The translations under genes were made by a program, and so were the position numbers. Positions 9,770-23,540 of a DNA stretch of 64,000 bases are shown here, one piece after another (the first letter of the stretch is position 1; each line of letters opens with the position of its first letter). A model generated the notes under the pieces. It was not told the origin of the DNA and ran no database searches. It saw nothing but the letters and a program-made list of their open reading frames with translations. This DNA comes from Bos javanicus (lineage: Eukaryota; Chordata; Mammalia; Artiodactyla; Bovidae): NCBI RefSeq assembly GCF_032452875.1, contig NW_026894334.1, positions 82,764 to 146,763 of the forward strand, in the 5' to 3' direction.

Positions 9770-11591
9770 ATGATCAGTGTATGATAGCAAACATGATCAG
9801 TGCATGATCAGTCACATGATCAGCGCCATTAAGTCACGTGATCACTACATGATAGTCATGTGATCAGTCCATGCTCAGTCACGGTATCAGTGCATGATCA
9901 GCCACGTGATCAGTGCATGATCAGCCACGTGATCAGTGCATGATCAGCCACGTGATCAGTGCATGATCAGTCACGTGATCAGTGCATGACCAGGCACGTG
10001 ATCAGTGCATGATCAGCCACGTGATCAGTGCATGATAGCCACGTGATCAGTGCATGATCAGTCACCTGATGGGTGTATGATCAGTCACGTGACCTACATG
10101 GTAGCTACATGATCATTGCATGATCAGCCACGTGAGTAGTGCATGATAGCCACGTGATCAGTGCATGATCAGTCACGTGATCAGTGCATGATCAGTCACG
10201 TGATCAGTGCATGATCAGTCACGTGATCAGTGCATGATCAGCCACGTGATCAGTGCATGATCAGCCACGTGATCAGTGCATGAGCACGTGATCAGTGCAT
10301 GATCAGCCGTGATCAGTGCATGATAGCCACGTGATCAGTGCATGATCAGTCACGTGATCAGTGTATGATCATCCACGTGATCAGTGCATGATCAGTCACG
10401 TGATCAGTGCATGATATCACGTGATCAGTGCATGATCAGTCACGTGATCAGTGCATGATCAGCCACGTGATCAGTGCATGATAGCCAGTGATCAGTGCAT
10501 GATAGCACGTGATCAGTGCATGATCAGTCACGTGATCAGTGCATGATCAGCCACGTGATCAGTGCATGATAGCCACGTGATCAGTGCATGATCAGCCACG
10601 TGATCAGTGCATGATAGCCACGTGATCAGTGCATGATCAGTCACGTGATCAGTGCATGATCAGCACGTGATCAGTGCATGATCAGCCACGTGATCAGTGC
10701 ATGATAGCCACGTGATCAGTGCATGATCATTCACGTGATCAGTGCATGATCAGTCACGTGATCAGTGCATGGTAGCCACGTGATCAGTGCATGATCAGCC
10801 ACGTGATCAGTGCATGATAGCCACGTGATCAGTGCATGATCAGTCACGTGATCAGTGCATGATCAGCCACGTGATCAGTGCATGATCAGCCACGTGATCA
10901 GTGCATGATCAATTACGTGATCAGTGCATGATCAGTCACGTGATCAGTGCATGATAGCACGTGATCAGCATGATCAGCCACGTGATCAGTGCATGATAGC
11001 CACGTGATCAGTGCATGATCAGCCACGTGATCAGTGCATGATCAGTCACGTGACCAGTACATGGTAGCACGTGATCATTGCATGATCAGCCTGATCAGTG
11101 CATGATAGCCACGTGATCAGTGCATGATCAGTCACGTGATCAGTGCATGATCAGCCACGTGATCAGTGCATGATCAGTCACGTGATCAGTGCATGATATC
11201 ACGTGATCAGTGCATGATCAGTCTGATCAGTGCATGATCAGCCACGTGATCAGTGCATGATAGCCAGTGATCAGTGCATGATAGCCAGTGATCAGTGCAT
11301 GATCAGTCACGTGATCAGTGCATGATCAGCCACGTGATCAGTGCATGATCAGCCACGTGATCAGTGCATGATCAGCCACGTGATCAGTGCATGATCAGCC
11401 ACGTGATCAGTGCATGATCAGCCACGTGATCAGTGCATGATAGCCACGTGATCAGTGCATGATCAGTCACGTGATCAGTGTATGATCAGCCACGTGATCA
11501 GTGCATGATAGCCACGTGATCAGTGCATGATCAGTCACGTGATCAGTGTATGATCAGCCACGTGAACAGTGCATGCTCAGTCACGTGATCA
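9770..11591. repeat. Spacer 6, class T2
   Basis: T2 is defined by GACCAGGC or GATCAGGC followed by CACCTGATGGG (near 10064) without the GATCTGTC block. Many units are short by 1-4 bp (GATCAGCACG, GCCAGTG, ATATCACG). Short leader into core 7. No gene. Confidence 0.86.
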
Positions 11592-11834
11592 GGGCCTGCT
11601 GAGCTGCGTGATTACTGTCTGCTCATCTGCTTGACAATTGCCAGCTGAGCTGCACGATTCCTGCCTGTCATCTGCTTGACAATTGCCAGCTGTGCTGCGA
11701 ATTCCTGCCTGCTCAGCTGCTTGATTATTGCCAGCTGAGCAGCATGATTCCTCACACCTGAGTTCCATGATTATTGCCTGCTGACTGTTTGATTCGTGCC
11801 TACTCAGCTCTTTGTTTATTGCCTCCAGAGGCAC
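11592..11834 (+). repeat. Core copy 7, type B, 243 bp
   Basis: Type B with the same GCGAATTCC one-base deletion as copies 2 and 32, suggesting a shared sub-lineage. Junction GTGATCA-GGG. Confidence 0.92.
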
Positions 11835-13687
11835 ATGATCAGTGTATGATAGCAAACATGATCAGTGCATGATCAGTCACATGATCAGCGCCATTAAGTC
11901 ACGTGATCACTACATGATAGTCATGTGATCAGTCCATGCTCAGTCACGGTATCAGTGCATGATCAGCCACGTGATCAGTGCATGATCAGCCACGTGATCA
12001 GTGCATGATAGCCATGATCAGTGCATGATCAGTCACGTGATCAGTGCATGATCAGCCACGTGATCAGTGCATGATAGCCACGTGATCAGTGCATGATCAG
12101 TCACGTGATGTGTATGATCAGTCACGTGACCAGTACATGGTAGCACATGATCAGTGCATGATCAGCCACGTGAGTAGTGCATGATAGCCACGTGATCAGT
12201 GCATGATCAGTCACGTGATCAGTGCATGATCAGTCACGTGATCAGTGCATGATCAGTCACGTGATCAGTGCATGATCAGTCACGTGATCAGTGCATGATC
12301 AGTCACGTGATCAGTGCATGGCCACGTGATCAGTGCATGATCAGCCACGTGATCAGTGCATGATAGCCACGTGATCAGTGCATGATCAGTCACGTGATCA
12401 GTGTATGATCACCACGTGATCAGTGCATGATCAGTCACGTGATCAGTGCATGATATCACGTGATCAGTGCATGATCAGTCACGTGATCAGTGCATGATCA
12501 GCCACGTGATCAGTGCATGATAGCCAGTGATCAGTGCATGATAGCCACGTGATCAGTGCATGATCAGTCACGTGATCAGTGCATGATCAGCCACGTGATC
12601 AGTGCATGATAGCCACGTGATCAGTGCATGATCAGCCACGTGATCAGTGCATGATCAGCCACGTGATCAGTGCATGATCAGTCACGTGATCAGTGCATGA
12701 TCAGTCACGTGATCAGTGCATGATCAGCCACGTGATCAGTGCATGATAGCCACGTGATCAGTGCATGATCAGTCACGTGATCAGTGCATGATCAGTCACG
12801 TGACAGTGCATGATAGCTACGTGATCAGTGCATGATCAGCCACGTGATCAGTGCATGATAGCCACGTGATCAGTGCATGATCAGTCACGTGATCAGTGCA
12901 TGATCAGTCACGTGATCAGTGCATGATCAGCCACGTGATCAGTGCATGATCAATTACGTGATCAGTGCATGATCAGTCACGTGATCAGTGCATGATAGCA
13001 CGTGATCAGTGCATGATCAGCCACGTGATCAGTGCATGATAGCCACGTGATCAGTGCATGATCAGCCACGTGATCAGTGCATGATCAGTCACGTGATCAG
13101 TACATGGTAGCTACGTGATCAGTGCATGATCAGCCACGTGATCAGTGCATGATAGCCACGTGATCAGTGCATGATCAGTCACATGATCAGTGCATGATCA
13201 TCCGTGATCAGTGCATGATCAGTCACGTGATCAGTGCATGATATAGACGTGATCAGTGCATGATCAGTCACGTGATCAGTGCATGATCAGCCACGTGATC
13301 AGTGCATGATAGCCAGTGATCAGTGCATGATAGCCACGTGATCAGTGCATGATCAGTCACGTGATCAGTGCATGATCAGCCACGTGATCAGTGCATGATA
13401 GCCACGTGATCAGTGCATGATCAGCCACGTGATCAGTGCATGATCAGCCACGTGATCAGTGCATGATCAGCCACGTGATCAGTGCATGATCAGCCACGTG
13501 ATCAGTGCATGATCAGCCACGTGATCAGTGCATGATCAGCCACGTGATCAGTGCATGATCAGCCACGTGATCAGTGTATGATCAGCCACGTGATCAGTGC
13601 ATGATAGCCACGTGATCAGTGCATGATCAGTCACGTGATCAGTGTATGATCAGCCACGTGAACAGTGCATGCTCAGTCACGTGATCT
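11835..13687. repeat. Spacer 7, altered class T2
   Basis: The T2 landmark is changed (CACGTGATGTGTATG near 12107), followed by GGTAGCACATG and AGTAGTGCATG. From about 13420 to 13570 there are about seven C-form units in a row before the leader of core 8. No gene. Confidence 0.85.
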
Positions 13688-13931
13688 GGGCCTGCTGAGC
13701 TGCGTGATTACTGTCTGCTCATCTGCTTGACAATTGCCAGCTGAGCTGCACGATTCCTGCCTGTCATCTGCTTGACAATTGCCAGCTGTGCTGCGTAATT
13801 CCTGCCTGCTCAGCTGCTTGATTATTGCCAGCTGAGCAGCATGATTCCTCACAGCTGAGTTCCATGATTATTGCCTGCTGACTGTTTGATTCGTGCCTAC
13901 TCAGCTCTTTGTTTATTGCCTCCAGAGGCAC
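13688..13931 (+). repeat. Core copy 8, type A, 244 bp
   Basis: Full-length type A with junction GTGATCT-GGG and a short leader, showing that type A is not restricted to long-leader copies. Confidence 0.92.
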
Positions 13932-15809
13932 ATGATCAGTGTATGATAGCAAACATGATCAGCGCATGATCAGTCACATGATCAGCGCCATTAAGTCACG
14001 TGATCACTACATGATAGTCATGTGATCAGTCCATGCTCAGTCACGGTATCAGTGCATGATCAGCCACGTGATCAGTGCATGATCAGTGATCAGTGCATGA
14101 TCAGCCACGTGATCAGTGCATGATCAGTCACGTGATCAGTGCATGACCAGGCACGTGATCAGTGCATGATCAGCCACGTGATCAGTGCATGATAGCCACG
14201 TGATCAGTGCATGATCAGTCACCTGATGGGTGTATGATCAGTCACGTGACCAGTACATGGTAGCTACATGATCATTGCATGATCAGCCACGTGAGTAGTG
14301 CATGATAGCCACGTGATCAGTGCATGATCAGTCACGTGATCAGTGCATGATCAGTCACGTGATCAGTGCATGATCAGTCACGTGATCAGTGCATGATCAG
14401 CCACGTGATCAGTGCATGATCAGTCACGTGATCAGTGCATGATAGCACGTGATCAGTGCATGATCAGCCACGTGATCAGTGCATGATAGCCACGTGATCA
14501 GTGCATGATCAGTCACGTGATCAGTGCATGATCATCACGTGATCAGTGCATGATCAGTCACGTGATCAGTGCATGATATCACGTGATCAGTGCATGATCA
14601 GTCACGTGATCAGTGCATGATCAGCCACGTGATCAGTGCATGATCAGCCAGTGATCAGTGCATGATAGCCAGTGATCAGTGCATGATCAGTCACGTGATC
14701 AGTGCATGATCAGCCACGTGATCAGTGCATGATAGCCACGTGATCAGTGCATGATCAGCCACGTGATCAGTGCATGATAGCCACGTGATCAGTGCATGAT
14801 CAGTCACGTGATCAGTGCATGATCAGTCACGTGATCAGTGCATGATCAGCCACGTGATCAGTGCATGATAGCCACGTGATCAGTGCATGATCAGTCACGT
14901 GATCAGTGCATGATCAGTCACGTGACCAGTACATGGTAGCTACGTGATCAGTGCATGATCAGCCACGTGATCAGTGCATGATAGCCACGTGATCAGTGCA
15001 TGATCAGTCACGTGATCAGTGCATGATCAGCCACGTGATCAGTGCATGATCAGCCACGTGATCAGTGCATGATCAGTTACGTGATCAGTGCATGATCAGT
15101 CACGTGATCAGTGCATGATAGCTACGTGATCATGCATGATCAGCCACGTGATCAGTGCATGATAGCCACGTGATCAGTGCATGATCAGCCACGTGATCAG
15201 TGCATGATCAGTCACGTGATCAGTACATGGTAGCTACGTGATCAGTGCATGATCAGCCACGTGATCAGTGCATGATAGCCACGTGATCAGTGCATGATCA
15301 GTCACGTGATCAGTGCATGATCATCCACGTGATCAGTGCATGATCAGTCACGTGATCAGTGCATGATATCACGTGATCAGTGCATGATCAGTCACGTGAT
15401 CAGTGCATGATCAGCCACGTGATCAGTGCATGATAGCCAGTGATGAGTGCATGATAGCCAGTGATCAGTGCATGATCAGTCACGTGATCAGTGCATGATC
15501 AGCCACGTGATCAGTGCATGATAGCCACGTGATCAGTGCATGATCAGCCACGTGATCAGTGCATGATCAGTCACGTGATCAGTGCATGATCAGCCACGTG
15601 ATCAGTGCATGATCAGCCACGTGATCAGTGCATGATCAGCCACGTGATCAGTGCATGATAGCCACGTGATCAGTGCATGATCAGTCACGTGATCAGTGTA
15701 TGATCAGCCACGTGATCAGTGCATGATAGCCACGTGATCAGTGCATGATCAGTCACGTGATCAGTGTATGATCAGCCACGTGAACAGTGCATGCTCAGTC
15801 ACGTGATCT
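13932..15809. repeat. Spacer 8, class T2
   Basis: GACCAGGC near 14145 and CACCTGATGGG near 14220. Paired GCCAGTG short units occur near 14648 and 15436. Otherwise canonical. No gene. Confidence 0.86.
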
Positions 15810-16053
15810 GGGCCTGCTGAGCTGCGTGATTACTGTCTGCTCATCTGCTTGACAATTGCCAGCTGAGCTGCACGATTCCTGCCTGTCATCTGCTTGACAA
15901 TTGCCAGCTGTGCTGCGTAATTCCTGCCTGCTCAGCTGCTTGATTATTGCCAGCTGAGCAGCATGATTCCTCACACCTGAGTTCCATGATTATTGCCTGC
16001 TGACTGTTTGATTCGTGCCTACTCAGCTCTTTGTTTATTGCCTCCAGAGGCAC
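15810..16053 (+). repeat. Core copy 9, type B, 244 bp
   Basis: Full-length type B, junction GTGATCT-GGG. Followed by T2. Confidence 0.92.
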
Positions 16054-17150
16054 ATGATCAGTGTATGATAGCAAACATGATCAGTGCATGATCAGTCACA
16101 TGATCAGCGCCATTAAGTCACGTGATCACTACATGATAGTCATGTGATCAGTCCATGCTCAGTCACGGTATCAGTGCATGATCAGCCACGTGATCAGTGC
16201 ATGATCAGCCACGTGATCAGTGCATGATCAGCCACGTGATCAGTGCATGATCAGTCACGTGATCAGTGCATGATCAGGCACGTGATCAGTGCATGATCAG
16301 CCACGTGATCAGTGCATGATAGCCACGTGATCAGTGCATGATCAGTCACCTGATGGGTGTATGATCAGTCACGTGACCAGTACATGGTAGCTACATGATC
16401 ATTGCATGATCAGCCACGTGAGTAGTGCATGATAGCCACGTGATCAGTGCATGATCAGTCACGTGATCAGTGCATGATCAGTCACGTGATCAGTGCATGA
16501 TCAGTCACGTGATCAGTGCATGATCAATTACGTGATCAGTGCATGATCAGTCACGTGACCAGTACATGGTAGCTACGTGATCAGTGCATGATCAGCCACG
16601 TGATCAGTGCATGATAGCCACGTGATCAGTGCATGATCAGTCACATGATCAGTGCATGATCAGCCACGTGATCAGTGCATGGGCAGTCATGTGATCAGTG
16701 CATGATATAGACGTGATCAGTGCATGATCAGTCACGTGATCAGTGCATGATCAGCCACGTGATCAGTGCATGATAGCCAGTTGATGAGTGCATGATAGCC
16801 ACGTGATCAGTGCATGATCAGTCACGTGATCAGTGCATGATCAGCACGTGATCAGTGCATGATAGCCACGTGATCAGTGCATGATCAGCCACGTGATCAG
16901 TGCATGATCAGTCACGTGATCAGTGCATGATCAGCCACGTGATCAGTGCATGATCAGCCACGTGATCAGTGCATGATCAGCCACGTGATCAGTGCATGAT
17001 AGCCACGTGATCAGTGCATGATCAGACACGTGATCAGTGTATGATCAGCCACGTGATCAGTGCATGATAGCCACGTGATCAGTGCATGATCAGTCACGTG
17101 ATCAGTGTATGATCAGCCACGTGAACAGTGCATGCTCAGTCACGTGATCT
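16054..17150. repeat. Spacer 9, class T2
   Basis: CACCTGATGGG near 16348. A second landmark set (GGGCAGTCATG near 16681, ATATAGACG near 16706) resembles the T1 head but sits mid-spacer. No gene. Confidence 0.86.
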
Positions 17151-17394
17151 GGGCCTGCTGAGCTGCGTGATTACTGTCTGCTCATCTGCTTGACAATTGC
17201 CAGCTGAGCTGCACGATTCCTGCCTGTCATCTGCTTGACAATTGCCAGCTGTGCTGCGTAATTCCTGCCTGCTCAGCTGCTTGATTATTGCCAGCTGAGC
17301 AGCATGATTCCTCACAGCTGAGTTCCATGATTATTGCCTGCTGACTGTTTGATTCGTGCCTACTCAGCTCTTTGTTTATTGCCTCCAGAGGCAC
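17151..17394 (+). repeat. Core copy 10, type A, 244 bp
   Basis: Full-length type A, junction GTGATCT-GGG. Followed by T2. Confidence 0.92.
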
Positions 17395-18480
17395 ATGATC
17401 AGTGTATGATAGCAAACATGATCAGTGCATGATCAGTCACATGATCAGCGCCATTAAGTCACGTGATCACTACATGATAGTCATGTGATCAGTCCATGCT
17501 CAGTCACGGTATCAGTGCATGATCAGCCACGTGATCAGTGCATGATCAGCCACGTGATCAGTGCATGATAGCCACGTGATCAGTGCATGATTTGTCACGT
17601 GATCAGTGCATGATCAGGCACGTGATCAGTGCATGATCAGCCACGTGATCAGTGCATGATAGCCACGTGATCAGTGCATGATCAGTCACCTGATGGGTGT
17701 ATGATCAGTCACGTGACCTGTACATGGTAGCTACATGATCATTGCATGATCAGCCACGTGAGTAGTGCATGATAGCCACGTGATCAGTGCATGATCAGTC
17801 ACGTGATCAGTGCATGATCAGTCACGTGATCAGTGCATGATGTCACGTGATCAGTGCATGATCAGCCACGTGATCAGTGCATGATCAGCCACGTGATCAG
17901 TGCATGGCATCACGTGATCAGTGCATGATCAGCCACGTGATCAGTGCATGATAGCCACGTGATCAGTGCATGATCAGTCACGTGATCAGTGCATGATCAT
18001 CCACGTGATCAGTGCATGGGCAGTCACGTGATCAGTGCATGATCAGACGTGATCAGTGCATGATCAGTCACGTGATCAGTGCATGATCAGCCACGTGATC
18101 AGTGCATGATAGCCAGTGATCAGTGCATGATCCAGTGATCAGTGCATGATCAGTCACGTGATCAGTGCATGATCAGCCACGTGATCAGTGCATGATAGCC
18201 ACGTGATCAGTGCATGATCAGCCACGTGATCAGTGCATGATCAGTTACGTGATCAGTGCATGATCAGCCACGTGATCAGTGCATGATCAGCACGTGATCA
18301 GTGCATGATCAGCCACGTGATCAGTGCATGATAGCCACGTGATCAGTGCATGATCAGTCACGAGCAGTGTATGATCAGCCACGTGATCAGTGCATGATAG
18401 CCACGTGATCAGTGCATGATCAGTCACGTGATCAGTGCATGATCAGCCACGTGAACAGTGCATGCTCAGTCACGTGATCA
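17395..18480. repeat. Spacer 10, class T2
   Basis: GATTTGTC near 17589, CACCTGATGGG near 17688, GACCTGTACATGG, then GGGCAGTCACG near 18018. Length is within 11 bp of spacer 9. No gene. Confidence 0.86.
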
Positions 18481-18722
18481 GGGCCTGCTGAGCTGCGTGA
18501 TTACTGTCTGCTCATCTGCTTGACAATTGCCAGCTGAGCTGCACGATTCCTGCCTGTCATCTGCTTGACAATTGCCAGCTGTGCTGCAATTCCTGCCTGC
18601 TCAGCTGCTTGATTATTGCCAGCTGAGCAGCATGATTCCTCACACCTGAGTTCCATGATTATTGCCTGCTGACTGTTTGATTCGTGCCTACTCAGCTCTT
18701 TGTTTATTGCCTCCAGAGGCAC
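18481..18722 (+). repeat. Core copy 11, type B, 242 bp
   Basis: Type B. GCTGCAATTCC replaces GCTGCGTAATTCC, so two bases are lost. This changes the minus-strand frame without a compensating change. Followed by T2. Confidence 0.92.
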
Positions 18723-20243
18723 ATGATCAGTGTATGATAGCAAACATGATCAGCGCATGATCAGTCACATGATCAGCGCATTAAGTCACGTGATCACTAC
18801 ATGATAGTCATGTGATCAGTCCATGCTCAGTCACGGTATCAGTGCATGATCAGCCACGTGATCAGTGCATGATCAGCCAGGTGATCAGTGCATGATAGCC
18901 ACGTGATCAGTGCATGATCAGTCACGTGATCAGTGCATGATCAGGCACGTGATCAGTGCATGATCAGCCACGTGATCAGTGCATGATAGCCACGTGATCA
19001 GTGCATGATCAGTCACCTGATGGGTGTATGATCAGTCACGTGACTGTACATGGTAGCTACATGATCATTGCATGATCAGCCACGTGAGTAGTGCATGATA
19101 GCCACGTGATCAGTGCATGATCAGTCACGTGATCAGTGCATGATCAGTCACGTGATCAGTGCATGAGTCACGTGATCAGTGCATGATCAGCCACGTGATC
19201 AGTGCATGATCAGTCACGTGATCAGTGCATGATCAGCCACGTGATCAGTGCATGATCAGTCACGTGATCAGTGCATGATATAGACGTGATCAGTGCATGA
19301 TCAGCACGTGATCAGTGCATGATAGCCACGTGATCAGTGCATGATCAGTCACGTGATCAGTGCATGATCAGTCACGTGACCAGTACATGGTAGCACGTGA
19401 TCAGTGCATGATCAGCCACGTGATCAGTGCATGATAGCCACGTGATCAGTGCATGATAGTCACGTGATCAGTGCATGATCAGTCACGTGATCAGTGCATG
19501 ATCAGCCACGTGATCAGTGCATGATCAGCCACGTGATCAGTGCATGATAGCCACGTGATCAGTGCATGATCAGTCACGTGATCAGTGCATGATCAGTCAC
19601 GTGATCAGTGCATGATCAGCCACGTGATCAGTGCATGATAGCCACGTGATCAGTGCATGATCAGTCACGTGATCAGTGCATGATCAGTCACGTGACCAGT
19701 ACATGGTTGCTACGTGATCATTGCATGATCAGCCACGTGATCAGTGCATGATCAGCCACGTGATCAGTGCATGATCAGTCACGTGAACAGTGCATGATCA
19801 TTTACGTGATCTGTGCATGATCAGTCACGTGACCAGTATATGGTAGCTACGTGATCATTCCATGACGAGCCACGTGAGCAGTGCATGATAGCCACGTGAT
19901 GTGTGCATGATGAGTTACGTGAGCAGAGTATGATCAGCCACGTGATCAGTGCATGAGTGCCACGTGATCAGTGCATGATATGTCACGTGACAGGTGTGTG
20001 ATCAGCCACGTGAACAGTGCATGTTCAGCCACGTGATCAGTGCATGATAGCCACGTGATCAGTGCATGATCAGTTACGTGAGCAGTGTATGATCAGCCAC
20101 GTGATCAGTGCATGGTCAGACACGTGAACAGTGTATGATCAGCCACGTGATCAGTGCATGATATCCAAGTGATCAGTGCATGATCATCACGTGATCAGTG
20201 TATGATCAGCCACGTGAACAGTGCATGCTCAGTCACGTGATCA
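18723..20243. repeat. Spacer 11, class T2, with leader
   Basis: The transition has CAGCGCATTAAG (one C lost). CACCTGATGGG near 19015 and GACTGTACATGG follow. The right third is the leader of core 12. No gene. Confidence 0.86.
19682..20243 (+). repeat. Long leader of core 12 (about 560 bp)
   Basis: Begins at ACATGGTTGCTACG and contains GATCATTTACG, ATATGGTAGC, ATTCCATGACGAGCC, GAGTGCC, GATATGTC, GACAGGTGTGTG and ATATCCAAG in the standard order. The outer (left) leader units are absent. Confidence 0.84.
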
Positions 20244-20487
20244 GGGCCTGCTGAGCTGCGTGATTACTGTCTGCTCATCTGCTTGACAATTGCCAGCTGA
20301 GCTGCACGATTCCTGCCTGTCATCTGCTTGACAATTGCCAGCTGTGCTGCGTAATTCCTGCCTGCTCAGCTGCTTGATTATTGCCAGCTGAGCAGCATGA
20401 TTCCTCACAGCTGAGTTCCATGATTATTGCCTGCTGACTGTTTGATTCGTGCCTACTCAGCTCTTTGTTTATTGCCTCCAGAGGCAC
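20244..20487 (+). repeat. Core copy 12, type A, 244 bp
   Basis: Full-length type A, junction GTGATCA-GGG, long leader, T3 spacer after it. Confidence 0.92.
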
Positions 20488-21562
20488 ATGATCAGTGTAT
20501 GATAGCAAACATGATCAGTGCATGATCAGTCACATGATCAGCGCCATTAAGTCACGTGATCACTACATGATAGTCATGTGATCAGTCCATGCTCAGTCAC
20601 GGTATCAGTGCATGATCAGCCACGTGATCAGTGCATGATCAGCCACGTGATCAGTGCATGATCGTGATCAGTGCATGATCAGTCACGTGATCAGTGCATG
20701 ATCAGGCACGTGATCAGTGCATGATCAGTCACGTGATCAGTGCATGATCAGTCACGTGATCAGTGCATGATCAGTCACGTGATCAGTGCATGATCAGCCA
20801 CGTGATCAGTGCATGATCAGCCACGTGATCAGTGCATGATCAGTCACGTGATCAGTGCATGATCAGTCACGTGATCAGTGCATGGTAGCTACGTGATCAG
20901 TGCATGATCAGCCACGTGAGCAGTGCATGATAGCCACGTGATCAGTGCATGATCAGTCACGTGATCAGTGCATGATCAGCCACGTGATCAGTGCATGATC
21001 AGTCACGTGATCAGTGCATGATCATATCAGTGCATGATCAGTCACGTGATCAGTCACGTGATCAGTGCATGATCAGCCACGTGATCAGTGCATGATAGCC
21101 ACGTGATCAGTGCATGATCAGTCACATGATCAGTGCATGATCATCCACGTGATCAGTGCATGATCAGTCACGTGATCAGTGCATGATATAGACGTGATCA
21201 GTGCATGATCAGTCACGTGATCAGTGATGATCAGCCACGTGATCAGTGCATGATAGCCAGTGATCAGTGCATGATAGCCAGTGATCAGTGCATGATCAGT
21301 CACGTGATCAGTGCATGATCAGCCACGTGATCAGTGCATGATCAGCCACGTGATCAGTGCATGATCAGCCACGTGATCAGTGCATGATCAGTTACGTGAG
21401 CAGTGTATGATCAGCCACGTGATCAGTGCATGGTCAGACACGTGAACAGTGTATGATCAGCCACGTGATCAGTGCATGATAGCCACGTGATCAGTGCATG
21501 ATCAGTCACGTGATCAGTGTATGATCAGCCACGTGAACAGTGCATGCTCAGTCACGTGATCA
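20488..21562. repeat. Spacer 12, class T3
   Basis: Canonical T3 spacer with an ATATAGACG unit near 21185 and paired GCCAGTG units near 21255-21285. The short leader of core 13 includes GGTCAGACACG. No gene. Confidence 0.86.
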
Positions 21563-21806
21563 GGGCCTGCTGAGCTGCGTGATTACTGTCTGCTCATCTG
21601 CTTGACAATTGCCAGCTGAGCTGCACGATTCCTGCCTGTCATCTGCTTGACAATTGCCAGCTGTGCTGCGTAATTCCTGCCTGCTCAGCTGCTTGATTAT
21701 TGCCAGCTGAGCAGCATGATTCCTCACACCTGAGTTCCATGATTATTGCCTGCTGACTGTTTGATTCGTGCCTACTCAGCTCTTTGTTTATTGCCTCCAG
21801 AGGCAC
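21563..21806 (+). repeat. Core copy 13, type B, 244 bp
   Basis: Full-length type B, junction GTGATCA-GGG. Followed by T2. Confidence 0.92.
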
Positions 21807-23296
21807 ATGATCAGTGTATGATAGCAAACATGATCAGCGCATGATCAGTCACATGATCAGCGCCATTAAGTCACGTGATCACTACATGATAGTCATGTGA
21901 TCAGTCCATGCTCAGTCACGGTATCAGTGCATGATCAGCCACGTGATCAGTGCATGATCACACGTGATCAGTGCATGATCAGCCACGTGTTCATGATCAG
22001 TCACGTGATCAGTGCATGATCAGGCACGTGATCAGTGCATGATCAGCCACGTGATCAGTGCATGATAGCCACGTGATCAGTGCATGATCAGTCACCTGAT
22101 GGGTGTATGATCAGTCACGTGACCAGTACATGGTAGCTACATGATCATTGCATGATCAGCCACGTGAGTAGTGCATGATAGCCACGTGATCAGTGCATGA
22201 TCAGTCACGTGATCAGTGCATGATCAGTCACAGTGCATGATCAGTCACGTGATCAGTGCATGATCAGCCACGTGATCAGTGCATGATCAGTCACGTGATC
22301 AGTGCATGATCAGCCACGTGATCAGTGCATGATCAGTCACGTGATCAGTGCATGATATAGACGTGATCAGTGCATGATCAGTCACGTGATCAGTGCATGA
22401 TAGCCACGTGATCAGTGCATGATCAGTCACGTGATCAGTGCATGATCAGTCACGTGATCAGTACATGGTAGCTACGTGATCATTGCATGATCAGCCACAT
22501 CAGTGCATGATAGCCACGTGATCAGTGCATGATCAGTCACGTGATCAGTGCATGATCAGCCACGTGATCAGTGCATGATCAGCCACGTGATCAGTGCATG
22601 ATAGCCACGTGATCAGTGCATGATCAGTCACGTGATCAGTGCATGATCAGTCACGTGATCAGTGCATGATCAGCCACGTGATCAGTGCATGATAGCCACG
22701 TGATCAGTGCATGATCAGCACGTGATCAGTGCATGATCAGTCACGTGACCAGTACATGGTAGCCACGTGATCAGTGCATGATCAGCCACGTGATCAGTGC
22801 ATGATCAGCCACGTGATCAGTGCATGATCAGTCACGTGATCAGTGCATGATCATTTACGTGATCAGTGCATGATCAGTCACGTGACCAGTATATGGTAGC
22901 TACGTGATCATTCCATGACGAGCCACGTGAGCAGTGCATGATAGCCACGTGATGTGTGCATGATGAGTTACGTGAGCAGAGTATGATCAGCCACGTGATC
23001 AGTGCATGAGTGCCACGTGATCAGTGCATGATATGTCACGTGACAGGTGTGTGATCAGCCACGTGAACAGTGCATGTTCAGCCACGTGATCAGTGCATGA
23101 TAGCCACGTGATCAGTGCATGATCAGTTACGTGAGCAGTGTATGATCAGCCACGTGATCAGTGCATGGTCAGACACGTGAACAGTGTATGATCAGCCACG
23201 TGATCAGTGCATGATATCCAAGTGATCAGTGCATGATCATCACGTGATCAGTGTATGATCAGCCACGTGAACAGTGCATGCTCAGTCACGTGATCA
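21807..23296. repeat. Spacer 13, class T2, with leader
   Basis: CACCTGATGGG near 22094 and ATATAGACG near 22353. The leader of core 14 starts near 22849. No gene. Confidence 0.86.
22849..23296 (+). repeat. Leader of core 14 (about 448 bp)
   Basis: Carries the inner half of the long leader, GATCATTTACG through ATATCCAAG. Units further out are canonical. Confidence 0.83.
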
Positions 23297-23540
23297 GGGC
23301 CTGCTGAGCTGCGTGATTACTGTCTGCTCATCTGCTTGACAATTGCCAGCTGAGCTGCACGATTCCTGCCTGTCATCTGCTTGACAATTGCCAGCTGTGC
23401 TGCGTAATTCCTGCCTGCTCAGCTGCTTGATTATTGCCAGCTGAGCAGCATGATTCCTCACAGCTGAGTTCCATGATTATTGCCTGCTGACTGTTTGATT
23501 CGTGCCTACTCAGCTCTTTGTTTATTGCCTCCAGAGGCAC
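23297..23540 (+). repeat. Core copy 14, type A, 244 bp
   Basis: Full-length type A, junction GTGATCA-GGG. Lies 3,053 bp after copy 12, which has the same type and context. Confidence 0.92.

Noticed and set aside
11697..11705. GCGAATTCC change in some B cores as a regulatory site
   Set aside because: It is a one-base deletion that happens to create an EcoRI site. It is useful as a lineage marker only.
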